From contig BJOX01000136.1 of the NCBI GenBank assembly GCA_009731375.1, positions 212,457 through 258,567 on the forward strand: a DNA stretch of 46,111 bases. The letters are read 5' to 3'. The notes under the pieces are model-generated. The model was given only the letters and a program-made list of their open reading frames with translations. It was not told the DNA's origin and made no database searches. Made by a program: the position numbers and the translations under genes. The stretch comes from Paulinella micropora. Its lineage: Eukaryota > Cercozoa > Imbricatea > Euglyphida. Shown here in pieces: positions 31,310 through 39,384 of this stretch (positions are counted from its first letter, which is position 1; the number at the start of each line of letters is the position of its first letter).

Positions 31310-32134
31310 ATGGAGAAAATTAACGATATACGAGTTAGACCAGTAAAGCAAAACGGAGATGGAGACAAGTTGGCAAAAGGACATAAGTTATTTGATGAGC
31401 CGTTCGCTAATATTTTTCTTCTCGCTCGCAAGAAGAGCGGCAAGACGACCGCACTGTTCGAAATCCTGAAACGAACGACCGACAAAAAGACCCGCATTGT
31501 TATTATTGCCAGCACGATACATAAGGACCACATCTACAAAGAAATGGTTAAGCACTTCAAGAAGAAGGGAAACCCGATGGCGATATACACATATTTGAAA
31601 ACAGACGGCTACAGTGTGATTGATTACGAGTTAGACAAGCTCAACAAGCCGGGCGAAGAGCAAGAAGAAGGAGAGATTGTACAGGATGAGCGAGAGGAAC
31701 CGAAGCCGAAGTTTATTTATTTTGGAAAAGAGGAAAAGCAGGGGCAAGCCCCCGCACCCCCCGCTGAGAGACCGTCTAAGTATCAATCACCAGAAGTCGT
31801 TTTCGTGCTGGATGATTTGGGTAGCGGGTTGAGGGATAAGTCTGTGAGCGACCTGTTGAAAAAAAATAGACACTACAAGTCAAAAGTGATTATGAGTTCT
31901 CAGTATCTTAACGACTTAAGGCCTGAGGCGATTAAACAGCTGGACTACCTTCTTATTTTTCCTGGTCAGAGTGTAGATAAAATAGAACTCGTGTATAAAC
32001 ATTTGGACCTCGGTTATGATTTAGACTACTTCATTGAAAAATACCATGAGGCGACGAAAGAGAGGTTTAACTTTTTGTACGTGGATGCGGTTTCTGATGA
32101 ACTAAGGCAAAATTTCAATAAACGATTTTTATGA
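31310..32134 (+). CDS. FtsK/HerA-type (A32-like) genome-packaging ATPase
   Basis: 274 aa. It powers DNA translocation into preformed capsids. Walker A at residues 39-47 (ARKKSGKTT, with Ala where most have Gly). Walker B is VVFVLDDLGS, followed by a sensor-like SSQYLNDL. A proline- and glutamate-rich insert separates the two motifs. Intact, and of usual length for Polinton and virophage ATPases. Confidence 0.9.
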   Translation: MEKINDIRVRPVKQNGDGDKLAKGHKLFDEPFANIFLLARKKSGKTTALFEILKRTTDKKTRIVIIASTIHKDHIYKEMVKHFKKKGNPMAIYTYLKTDGYSVIDYELDKLNKPGEEQEEGEIVQDEREEPKPKFIYFGKEEKQGQAPAPPAERPSKYQSPEVVFVLDDLGSGLRDKSVSDLLKKNRHYKSKVIMSSQYLNDLRPEAIKQLDYLLIFPGQSVDKIELVYKHLDLGYDLDYFIEKYHEATKERFNFLYVDAVSDELRQNFNKRFL

Positions 32135-32169
32135 ATTTATTATGAATTATTTTTTTTCCATATATTATA

Positions 32170-32490
32170 ATGGTCGTGAAAACAACAAGGGTTGAAGTCA
32201 TTCCAACAGTCGGAAAAATAACAAGAAACTCAAACACAATGGCGGGCGGAAAAAAGAAAACTGGTCGCAAGAAACAAAAGGGTTGTGGGCAAAAGGGTGG
32301 CAAAGTAAACTGGCAGAAGGTCGGCAATGCCTTTAAGTCTATTAACGACTATTTGAAAAAGGATAAAACAATCTCTCGCTTCGCTGGAGCTTTGGATAGA
32401 GTTGGAGTTCCTTATGTCGGCAAAGTTCAAAAGGTTGCGAGCGATATGGGATACGGCAAGCAGCGCGGCCGTGGAGCGCTTAAATTTTAA
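32170..32490 (+). CDS. Small basic core-like protein
   Basis: 106 aa with a lysine- and glycine-rich N-terminal half (KKKTGRKKQKG). The C-terminal segment has an AGALDRVGVPYVGKVQKVAS helix and a GRGALKF end. This arrangement resembles small DNA-binding or membrane-active core proteins of Polinton/adenovirus-type elements. Position between ATPase and protease supports a virion role. An internal ATG at 32239 could also start it. Confidence 0.65.
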   Translation: MVVKTTRVEVIPTVGKITRNSNTMAGGKKKTGRKKQKGCGQKGGKVNWQKVGNAFKSINDYLKKDKTISRFAGALDRVGVPYVGKVQKVASDMGYGKQRGRGALKF

Positions 32491-32550
32491 ACCCCAGCGG
32501 TGAATCAAATAATATTGAAAACAGTTTTATTTTTTTACCTTAGTATAATT

Positions 32551-34170
32551 ATGAGTAAATTAAAAAATGGAGGTGCGGAGGCGAAGTCTCTGCTACGAAA
32601 GAAACTTAAACAACGACCGCCGAGGATATACAGAACGAAGGATGGTCGTCCATATATCAAAGTAAAAGGCAAACGAGCATATTTAAACTTCGGAAAGAAG
32701 ACGAATGACTTATCAACGCTTCAAATTGTTAAGCTATTTATGAAATATTTAGGAAGGCCGAAGAGGGCGAAGACAAAGAAGGAAAACTTACGAAAAGTTC
32801 AAAGCCTGTCGGAGATTGAACAAAATACGAGGATGGCAATTCAAGACCACTTAGATAAACTCAAACAGGAGAAATATGAAAAGATAGAATCCATAGACAA
32901 GAAGGAGAAGGCGGACATTGAAGAAAAAGACCAGGAAAGGAAGAGGCAACACCGCAAAGAATTAGCCGACATACAAGCAAGACAGGATGAAAAGGACAGA
33001 GAACTCAGGAAAGAGCAACGACTTATTGAGGAATTACGGAGAACTAAGCAAGGACTATTAACAGCACCTGTCGAAGAAAAAACGCCAAAAAAACACGCTC
33101 CAAAATCATCTCCAAGCGGAATAACCGATATAACTGATGAAGTAAACAAGCAAGCAAAAGATTTAAAAGACGAAAAAAGAAAAAGAATTATTGACGCTAT
33201 GTTTACAGAGGGTATGAGATTACAACGAAAAAATACTGGAAAACCTAAACATATCGCCATAGTATCCAGTCTCATAAAAGCAGGCGTTGATATTAAAATT
33301 GTAAAACCAAAAGGCAAAAAGAAAAATTATTCAGAGACATTGAAACAATGGTTGTACACTCAAAATTTTACAGAAAAAATAACTTCTCCTGAGGGTGGAT
33401 GGGACACACTAGATAAACTTCTAAAAGAAAAGAAAACACCCCAGACAAAACAACCACCAATACAACAACAAACCCCTAATTCACCAGAGGCTAAACAGCT
33501 AATATTTGAGTTGACACAGGGACAAGCACCCGCGCCAACAGATACACAAGCACCACCACCAGACACGCCACCCCCAGACCAACAACAAGCACTCGACCAA
33601 CAACAAGCACCCGACCAACAACAAGCACCCGATACACAACCACCACCCTTAGAAAACGACACTCCACAAGATGGAACTGGCAAAGGTTTAAGGACGAATG
33701 AAATAGACAACATTATGAAAAAGCACGATTGGTATTTGGGCACGATAGCTAGCGACCAAATCAACGATGTAAAACCAGAAAAAAGAAAAAAGTATGGTTT
33801 TATTATGAATACTCAAAAAAGTTCGCAACCAGGGCAACATTGGATGGCTGTTTGGGTTAGTCTGAATGGCGATAGGAGTGTTGATGTGTATGACCCGCTA
33901 GCAGAATATCAACCAACGGAAGACTTTCAACAGAGGATGAAACAGCTAATTGATAAAAGTCGTCCTGATAGTTATTTATTAATGAAAGTTAATCAAGTTA
34001 AACAACAGAGTGATACAAGTGATACTTGCGGATGGCACTCAATGCGGTTTCTTTTAGAGAGGGCGAATGGAACCAGATTTAAATTCGCCAGTGGATGGAC
34101 TGATTTGAAGGAGAAGGAGGCGGAAAAGTTGAAAGCCCAGAACGGCTACGGCTTTGACACATACATTTAG
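32551..34170 (+). CDS. Maturation cysteine protease (Ulp1/adenain-like)
   Basis: 539 aa from the ATG after TATAATT; an upstream ATG at 32500 would add 17 residues. It likely cleaves capsid precursors during virion maturation. The N-terminal third is basic and coiled-coil. Next come a region with EGMRLQRKN and then a Pro/Gln linker with repeated QQQAPD. The protease domain is last: H430 (GQHWMAVW), D448 (VYDPLAEY) and C493 (DTCGWHSM), in C48/C5 order. TIASDQI also matches the family start. Intact, and longer than most homologues because of the N-terminal extension. Confidence 0.88.
   Translation: MSKLKNGGAEAKSLLRKKLKQRPPRIYRTKDGRPYIKVKGKRAYLNFGKKTNDLSTLQIVKLFMKYLGRPKRAKTKKENLRKVQSLSEIEQNTRMAIQDHLDKLKQEKYEKIESIDKKEKADIEEKDQERKRQHRKELADIQARQDEKDRELRKEQRLIEELRRTKQGLLTAPVEEKTPKKHAPKSSPSGITDITDEVNKQAKDLKDEKRKRIIDAMFTEGMRLQRKNTGKPKHIAIVSSLIKAGVDIKIVKPKGKKKNYSETLKQWLYTQNFTEKITSPEGGWDTLDKLLKEKKTPQTKQPPIQQQTPNSPEAKQLIFELTQGQAPAPTDTQAPPPDTPPPDQQQALDQQQAPDQQQAPDTQPPPLENDTPQDGTGKGLRTNEIDNIMKKHDWYLGTIASDQINDVKPEKRKKYGFIMNTQKSSQPGQHWMAVWVSLNGDRSVDVYDPLAEYQPTEDFQQRMKQLIDKSRPDSYLLMKVNQVKQQSDTSDTCGWHSMRFLLERANGTRFKFASGWTDLKEKEAEKLKAQNGYGFDTYI
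32569..32593 (+). repeat. 25-nt direct repeat, copy 1 (inside protease CDS)
   Basis: GGAGGTGCGGAGGCGAAGTC plus TCTGC, identical to 34218-34242. Here it codes GGAEAKSL. Confidence 0.9.
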
Positions 34171-34205
34171 CCCCCGCCAGTAAAATAAAAATATATTTTA
34201 GAATA

Positions 34206-34215
34206 TATAATATAC
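34206..34215 (+). promoter_or_regulatory. TATAATATAC late-promoter-like motif (penton)
   Basis: Exact copies also at 36843-36852 and, on the - strand, 39016-39025; TATAATATAG at 38191-38200. All lie just before gene starts. Confidence 0.45.
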
Positions 34216-34217
34216 TT

Positions 34218-34242
34218 GGAGGTGCGGAGGCGAAGTCTCTGC
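34218..34242 (+). repeat. 25-nt direct repeat, copy 2 (5' leader of penton gene)
   Basis: Identical to 32569-32593 and ends one base before the penton ATG at 34244. Confidence 0.9.
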
Positions 34243-34243
34243 G

Positions 34244-35053
34244 ATGGATTATAGAGGCGGGCGAAGTAGTGGTATCTATTACATAAATAGCAAAAATAGG
34301 ATAAACGGCACAGACAGTGATTTCACTCACTCCATTGATATGAAGGGGTTAGGCAACCTGACACATTGTAAAATTTTACATATCTATGTGCCGAAATCAT
34401 ATTACTCTGTGGCAAGTCCTTACAACACTTTTACTCTGAGTGAAGATGGATACGAGGCACTCATTACGATACCCGAGGGCAACTACACAATGTACAACTT
34501 AAAAATAAGCTGGCCGAAGTGCTAACCGCAGACAGTCCAAACCATTACACATACACAATAACAAGCAACAACACGAATACCGACCCAGAAGACGGCAAGT
34601 TATTATTTACCGTAGCGGGCAACCTAGGAATTCAACCGCGGTTTATATTCGACACCGAAACTCGTATCCACGAAGTAATGGGTTTTGACCGCGATTCAAC
34701 ATATTTCTTCATCAATAATACGCTGAGGTCTCCAAATGTCATAATCTTGACGGGCGAAAAAACATTGTATCTACAGTCGGACCTCATCGGCGAAGGCGAT
34801 AACCACGTATTACAGGAAATATATACCGCTAACGAAATCCCATTCGGCTGTTATCTATGATGGAAGCGGGTCGGAGTATGGCAAAAGGCTGTCCGCTAAT
34901 TCAAATAATGTTTATCGGTTTTATTTGACTGACGAAAACGACCAACCAATTAACCTCAACGGTTTGGGAGTTGTAATGACGTTATTGATTTACCGCGAGA
35001 CGAATTATTTTAATTTATTTTCATCGTTTTTTAATTTGCTGAAATCTCGGTAG
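34244..35053 (+). pseudogene. Minor capsid protein (penton-like, single jelly roll), frameshifted
   Basis: About 270 codons in three frames. The first segment (34244-34525) has GIYYINSKNRINGTDSDF, typical of Polinton/PLV pentons. The second (34519-34860) has beta-strand-rich sequence with FDTETRIHEVMGF. The third (to TAG at 35051-35053) has YRFYLTDENDQPI. Breaks lie near 34503 (A-run) and 34850. Pentons form the five-fold vertices and anchor fibres. The arrangement before the capsid gene is canonical. Confidence 0.8.
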
Positions 35054-35069
35054 GGGCCTGCCCCCCTAC
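35050..35069 (+). terminator. Hairpin at end of penton gene
   Basis: GTAGGGG and CCCCCTAC arms, starting on the stop codon and followed by AACCCCGC. The same design ends the capsid gene. Confidence 0.5.
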
Positions 35070-35146
35070 AACCCCGCACAAGAGATCGTAAGTTTACAAT
35101 TAATTTAATTTTAGAATTATTTAATTTTTTTTTCTCGTATTACAAT

Positions 35147-35156
35147 ATATAGCGAC
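35147..35156 (+). promoter_or_regulatory. ATATAGCGAC motif upstream of capsid gene
   Basis: Second copy of the motif at 31299-31308. It is followed by a direct repeat GAGATCGTAAGTTTACAA (35082-35099 and 35176-35193), the latter four bases before the capsid ATG. Confidence 0.4.
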
Positions 35157-35197
35157 CTTTTAAAAATCGTTTTTTGAGATCGTAAGTTTACAAAAAA

Positions 35198-36760
35198 ATG
35201 TCAGTCCAATACGGTGGCGAGCTTGTTCATCAGTCCAAGGAACTGCTTAGTGGAAAGTATGAGTTGAATAAACTCACAAGCCGTGAAGGGTCGGCGAATA
35301 TTACTCTCACAACCGCGGGAGGAAATGAGAGCACATTTGAAATCCCTACTCGCCCTTTGAACCTCGCGAGGTCTGTGTTGCGATTTACTTACACCCCTGC
35401 GGCATCTGTGGGTTATAATAGCATATTTATGGATTGTCTGTCTATGATTAGAACAATTGAATTGAGAACCCGAAGCGGTTTGTATTTGTGTAATCTCCAA
35501 AATGTCGGCAACTACACAAAGATTGTATGGAAGCCTGAAACTTGCTATCAAAAATTTATGGTGCTTGAAAATCACGGGGCGGGTCAGTCTAGCGGAGGTA
35601 TGCTTCAAAAGTGTAATGCCCCAACTACTTTTGCAGCAAAAGCAACAAGTTATGCTAGAATTAATTCTATGAACACCACAGCAACCGCCGCAGTTGGTGA
35701 TATTGCGGTACATACCGCTCTAGTTGGAAATGCTGTAGGAGACATAAATGCTGGACTTACTGACCTTGAAGGAAAGATGAACACCGTCAAAAACAACCTT
35801 CGTGCTTTGTCTACTACTATACAGGCAGAACTGACTGATGCCTTTGACCATCCTGCTATTACAGCGCGCCGTCATAATGACTTGCTCGTTGCTAATGGAA
35901 CTGGTAATGCTAGTTTTGTTAATGTGGCATATGAAGAAGCCAATCATTTTGAAGGAGGAACTAATACGACTGCTGTATCAATGTTAAACTTCCTTTGGGT
36001 ATGCTGTTCGGCACTATTTTTGAATTGGATAAGACTATCGGCTTCAATGAAATTCTGGATATGCGAATTGTGTGGGAAGGAACTAACCGGGCTTTCTTCT
36101 ATGGAACGGATGCGAAGAGTGTGGCCGCCGGAGCCGCTGCGACTATTGTTGGAGCCGCTGTTTCAAACTTGAACTTGTTCCTGTCCGTAGAAACTGACCC
36201 GAATGTAATTCTTGGTGCCCAGCAAAAGATTGCTGGTGGGCTTTCCATTCAAGATTGAATACCCTATCTCGTGGAAGCAAAATTTTCAAACAGGTCAGCA
36301 AAACTATGTCATTAAGATGAACCGCTCGCAGGGCGAGAGAATTCGTCGTATCTACACTTCCGCCTTCAACACCACTGAGAGTTCAAATACCGCTTTTGAT
36401 AATGATAACAGGGCGGATGCGAAAATTATTACTTATTATACAACACTTGATGGGACCCGCCTTCAACAGTTTGATCTTGACACTTCTGAGAATGAGGATT
36501 ATATGATTTTGAAAGATAAGTTGAAGGGAAGTGCTATCCTAAACAGCGATGTCTATCATTACAACTGGTTCCATGTGGATACTTGGGATAACAACCGCCC
36601 GCTGTGCGAAAAGAATACCGACGGCTATGAGTTGAGCGGGTTGAGCCTTGACACCGAGAGACGATATGAATTTGTGTCAACTACCGCTGGAAATAATCTC
36701 AACCATTACACTTATGTATTCTTCAACGAAGTGTGCTTGTTAAGGGAATTGAAATTTTGA
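35198..36760 (+). pseudogene. Major capsid protein (double jelly roll), frameshifted
   Basis: About 520 codons, the usual PLV length. It forms the capsid hexons. Segment 1 (35198 to about 35990) begins MSVQYGGELVHQSKELLSG and carries FEIPTRPLNLARS. Segment 2 (to about 36240) has IFELDKTIGFNEILDMRIVW and NLNLFLSVETDPNV. Segment 3 (to 36760) has WKQNFQTGQQNYVIKMNRS and ends LLRELKF. The breaks are one missing C in TTCCTTTGGG and one extra G in GGTGGGC, both in homopolymers. Identity as the capsid protein rests on length, position after penton and beta-rich pattern. Confidence 0.82.
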
Positions 36761-36764
36761 TGTC

Positions 36765-36783
36765 GTAGGGTCTCCGCCCCTAC
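36765..36783 (+). terminator. Hairpin at end of capsid gene
   Basis: GTAGGG and CCCTAC arms four bases after the stop codon, followed by AACCCCGC as at 35070-35077. Confidence 0.5.
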
Positions 36784-36842
36784 AACCCCGCCAGTGAGGT
36801 AAGAGGTAGTAATTAATTTTTGATAGTTAATTTATTTTTTAT

Positions 36843-36852
36843 TATAATATAC
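36843..36852 (+). promoter_or_regulatory. TATAATATAC motif
   Basis: 60 bases before the ATG of the 36913 gene. Confidence 0.45.
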
Positions 36853-36880
36853 GAAGCTTACACAAACATTTTTTGAGGTT

Positions 36881-36911
36881 GTAGGAGGTTTTTTGTAAAA
36901 AAAGCTCCTAC
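36881..36911 (+). promoter_or_regulatory. Perfect-arm hairpin directly before the ATG
   Basis: GTAGGAG-TTTTTT pairs with AAAAAA-CTCCTAC, ending one base before the ATG at 36913. It could regulate translation or mark a transcript end. Confidence 0.5.
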
Positions 36912-36912
36912 T

Positions 36913-38151
36913 ATGACCTCTCATCAGAGAAATTTGATAGCGCAAAATCCGGATGGAGACTTTATAAACCTAAAGGTCGGGTATGACGGCCACATTGAAA
37001 CCAATAATATGAAAACCGCTTTTGGCGAAGCATTAACGAGTCAATTAACACCCGTCGTCCAGGAGATTTTCCCATATACAATAAACACACGGATATGGAC
37101 GAAGACCGAAACGAAATCCACAGTTTCATTTTTAAACAATATGGCGGAGTTGAAGACTCAAGCAGACACAACAAGTAATGCGGAGTTGGTAAGCAAAAAA
37201 AGAATTAAATACAGAACGGGTATGGGTGTCCTTACTCGTTTCACAGCTCTATGGAATACGGACGAGACTAAGGACTACTATTCATTTATCGGAATAGGAG
37301 ATAGTGGATTAAATGATGGATTCTATTTCTACAAAGGTTATAATCAAGGAATGAATATTATACAATGTAAAGGAGGTGCTAGCTTCCGCTATAATCAAGC
37401 AGACTGGGATGACCCTTGCGATGGAAGCGCAGCTATGCCTTTCATCGACTTCACAAAAGGAAATGTATTTCAGATTTCGTTTCAGTATTTGGGATTTGGT
37501 GCTATACGGTTTTATATTGAGAATCCTTCCACTGGAGAATTTCAGTTAATCCACACTTTAAGATATGCTAATTCTAATTTAGGTGTGAGTCTGCGAAACA
37601 CTTCATTACCATTTTCTGCGGTGATGAGAAATGATAATGACGCAGGAATTCAATACCTTAAAACCGCGAGTGTTAGTATGTTTATTGAAGGGGCTAACAA
37701 CATAAACACTAGTATAACGAACGAAGTTGAAGGAACCAAGGCGGCGACTGCTACAGAAGGACCTGTATTCAGTATCAGGAATAAAGCGTTGTTTGATAGT
37801 AGCATAACCAACTATTCGACCGTGTATCCTACATTGATAAGCATCACGAACGAGGATAGCAAAACAATTATCGCAAAATTGGTATTAAATGGAACATTAA
37901 CTGGAGCGGGTTTTGCTGATGTTGATACAAAATATTCTATTGTAGATGCAGACTCAAAAGCATCTGCCATGGCTGGTGGCACTACCCTTCTCAAGCTTTA
38001 TATTACGAGCGGTTCAAGTCAAATACTCAACCTTAGAACTTATGATATTCAATTGTCGCCGAGTGATGTTTTAACATTCACCCAAAAAACACTTTCTGGA
38101 ACTGGCGGCGGAAATGTTAATGTTATTGTGAACTTTATTGAAGATCAGTGA
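36913..38151 (+). CDS. Structural protein, phage-like sandwich domain
   Basis: 412 aa, intact. The N-terminal part has a NLKVGYDGHIETNN start and FPYTINTRIWTKTET. The middle has RYRTGMGVLTRFTALWN-like sequence followed by FIGIGDSGLNDGFYFYKGY, similar to sandwich-fold structural proteins of tailed phages and algal viruses as I recall them. The C-terminal third is beta-rich (LILNG-type strands, no motif). It follows the capsid gene, so an outer virion or receptor-binding role is likely. No enzyme motif. Confidence 0.62.
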   Translation: MTSHQRNLIAQNPDGDFINLKVGYDGHIETNNMKTAFGEALTSQLTPVVQEIFPYTINTRIWTKTETKSTVSFLNNMAELKTQADTTSNAELVSKKRIKYRTGMGVLTRFTALWNTDETKDYYSFIGIGDSGLNDGFYFYKGYNQGMNIIQCKGGASFRYNQADWDDPCDGSAAMPFIDFTKGNVFQISFQYLGFGAIRFYIENPSTGEFQLIHTLRYANSNLGVSLRNTSLPFSAVMRNDNDAGIQYLKTASVSMFIEGANNINTSITNEVEGTKAATATEGPVFSIRNKALFDSSITNYSTVYPTLISITNEDSKTIIAKLVLNGTLTGAGFADVDTKYSIVDADSKASAMAGGTTLLKLYITSGSSQILNLRTYDIQLSPSDVLTFTQKTLSGTGGGNVNVIVNFIEDQ

Positions 38152-38204
38152 TGTGGATATTTAATTAATTTTTGTAATATTTTTTTCTAATATAATATAG
38201 TAAT

Positions 38205-38490
38205 ATGTTTTACCGTCGTAAGTTGTACATTGTTGGAGGGCTGCGGTTTCTAACAAAAGCATCTATCAAAACCCACATAAGAATACTTATAAGCAAATAC
38301 GCTGATGGAGAAGTACTGAATCCAGAAGATAGCGATTTTTGTGCGAGACCTTATAACCCACCATCCTGGCATAAAAGGCGATGTCATTTACGTTGGAAGT
38401 AATTTGACGACCGGAAGCAAACACTTTCGCGCGAATGGTAAGCCGTTTTCGTGGAATTGCTGCGTTGACCTCATAGGGCTTAGTGAATAA
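38205..38490 (+). pseudogene. DUF3223/DCL-like domain protein, frameshifted
   Basis: Starts MFYRRKLYIVGGLRF; the first frame runs to an extra T in a T-run near 38338. The second frame then continues with a HHPGIKGD block and a KHFRANGKPFSWNCCVDL block. The combined order (SK-A-I--H--ILISKYADGEVL--ED--F, then FRA-G---FSW--C) matches the DUF3223 family found in plant DCL proteins and in bacterial/viral nuclease-like proteins. It ends TAA at 38488-38490 in the same frame as the following ORF, so the two may be one broken gene. Confidence 0.5.
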
Positions 38491-38496
38491 AAAAAA

Positions 38497-38868
38497 ATGG
38501 CGAGAGTGATAAAAGATGCGAGCAGGAATACGATAAGACCACAAATACAAGAATATCTTGAGATTATGGCTATTGACGTATTTGCGGAACCCCGATACAT
38601 ATGCGAAATAAGTGGCGACATATATGAGCGGGTTGATGTCCATGTCGACCACCACTTCGACCTCATACAATTCAAAGATATACTTAAACAATACCTTGAA
38701 GTTAATAGAGAAGTAGAAGTTGAAGACAACATTTTGAAAGAACTGCACTTTACTAAGTTTAGCGAATTCCACAAACAGAAAGCAATACTGCGAATAATAA
38801 AAAAGAAATCAATATTAGAGGTAAACTACGATAACTACTTTTTTACTTCATCTTTATTCTTAAAATAA
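38497..38868 (+). CDS. HNH-like partner domain of the DUF3223 protein
   Basis: 123 aa. Contains CEISGDIYE then VDVHVDHHFDLIQF, like the C--(T/S)G-----D-HVDH---F block that follows DUF3223 in HNH-type proteins, and a C-terminal F-EFHKQKAILRI helix. It is in frame with the preceding ORF across one TAA. A homing-type or genome-processing nuclease is possible. Its last 34 bases overlap the convergent gene at 38835. Confidence 0.5.
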   Translation: MARVIKDASRNTIRPQIQEYLEIMAIDVFAEPRYICEISGDIYERVDVHVDHHFDLIQFKDILKQYLEVNREVEVEDNILKELHFTKFSEFHKQKAILRIIKKKSILEVNYDNYFFTSSLFLK

Positions 38869-39014
38869 GGTTGTTTAACTAACCATTCAAGATACTCTTT
38901 GTCAATCTTGGCAACATCTTCAATTTTTTTATGTATATATTTTCCATATTGTAGAACTTTATTTGCTTCTTCATCTTCATTAGGAATTTCTTTTTTTGCT
39001 TCGGCTTCACTCAT
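38835..39014 (-). CDS. Small ExoX-C-like protein 1
   Basis: 59 aa. YGKYIHKKIEDVAKIDKEYL then EWLVKQPYF matches the short C-terminal domain of exonuclease-X-like proteins (FGKY-GK-IE-IA--D--YLEWL). There is no exonuclease domain. TATAATATAC sits at 39016-39025, one base upstream of the ATG. Paralogous to the next gene. Confidence 0.6.
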   Translation of the reverse strand: MSEAEAKKEIPNEDEEANKVLQYGKYIHKKIEDVAKIDKEYLEWLVKQPYFKNKDEVKK

Positions 39015-39044
39015 TGTATATTATATAAAAATTATTTATTATAA

Positions 39045-39321
39045 TCATAAATACTTTTTCAATTCATCCTTATTTTGGACCCACGGCTGACGGACCAACC
39101 ATTCAATATATGGCTTATCAATCTTTGCGATGTCTTCTATTTTTTTGCCCTTTGTATTTGCCGAAATGAAATGTGTCTTTTGGTTGAGCATTTCTCTTTT
39201 CTTCAATCGCTTTTATTTCGTCGTGGATTACCTTTTGAACATCGGCGAGAGAAAACGATTTATTTTCGCTTTCGATTGATAGTTGTTGAAACTTCTCACA
39301 CAGTCTAGCAAGGGTAGACAT
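39045..39321 (-). pseudogene. Small ExoX-C-like protein 2, frameshifted
   Basis: Begins MSTLARLCEKFQQLSIESEN and continues to FHFGKYKG; the frame breaks in a T-run (39141-39147) and resumes as IEDIAKIDKPYIEWLVRQPW to a TGA at 39045-39047. The 5' extension of about 50 residues is absent from paralogue 1. The pair suggests a tandem duplication. Divergent from the lipase. Confidence 0.6.
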
Positions 39322-39384
39322 AGTAGAGTGTATATAGTAGGGAGGAAAAAAATTAAATAAATAATATAGGATACACTTTGCGAG

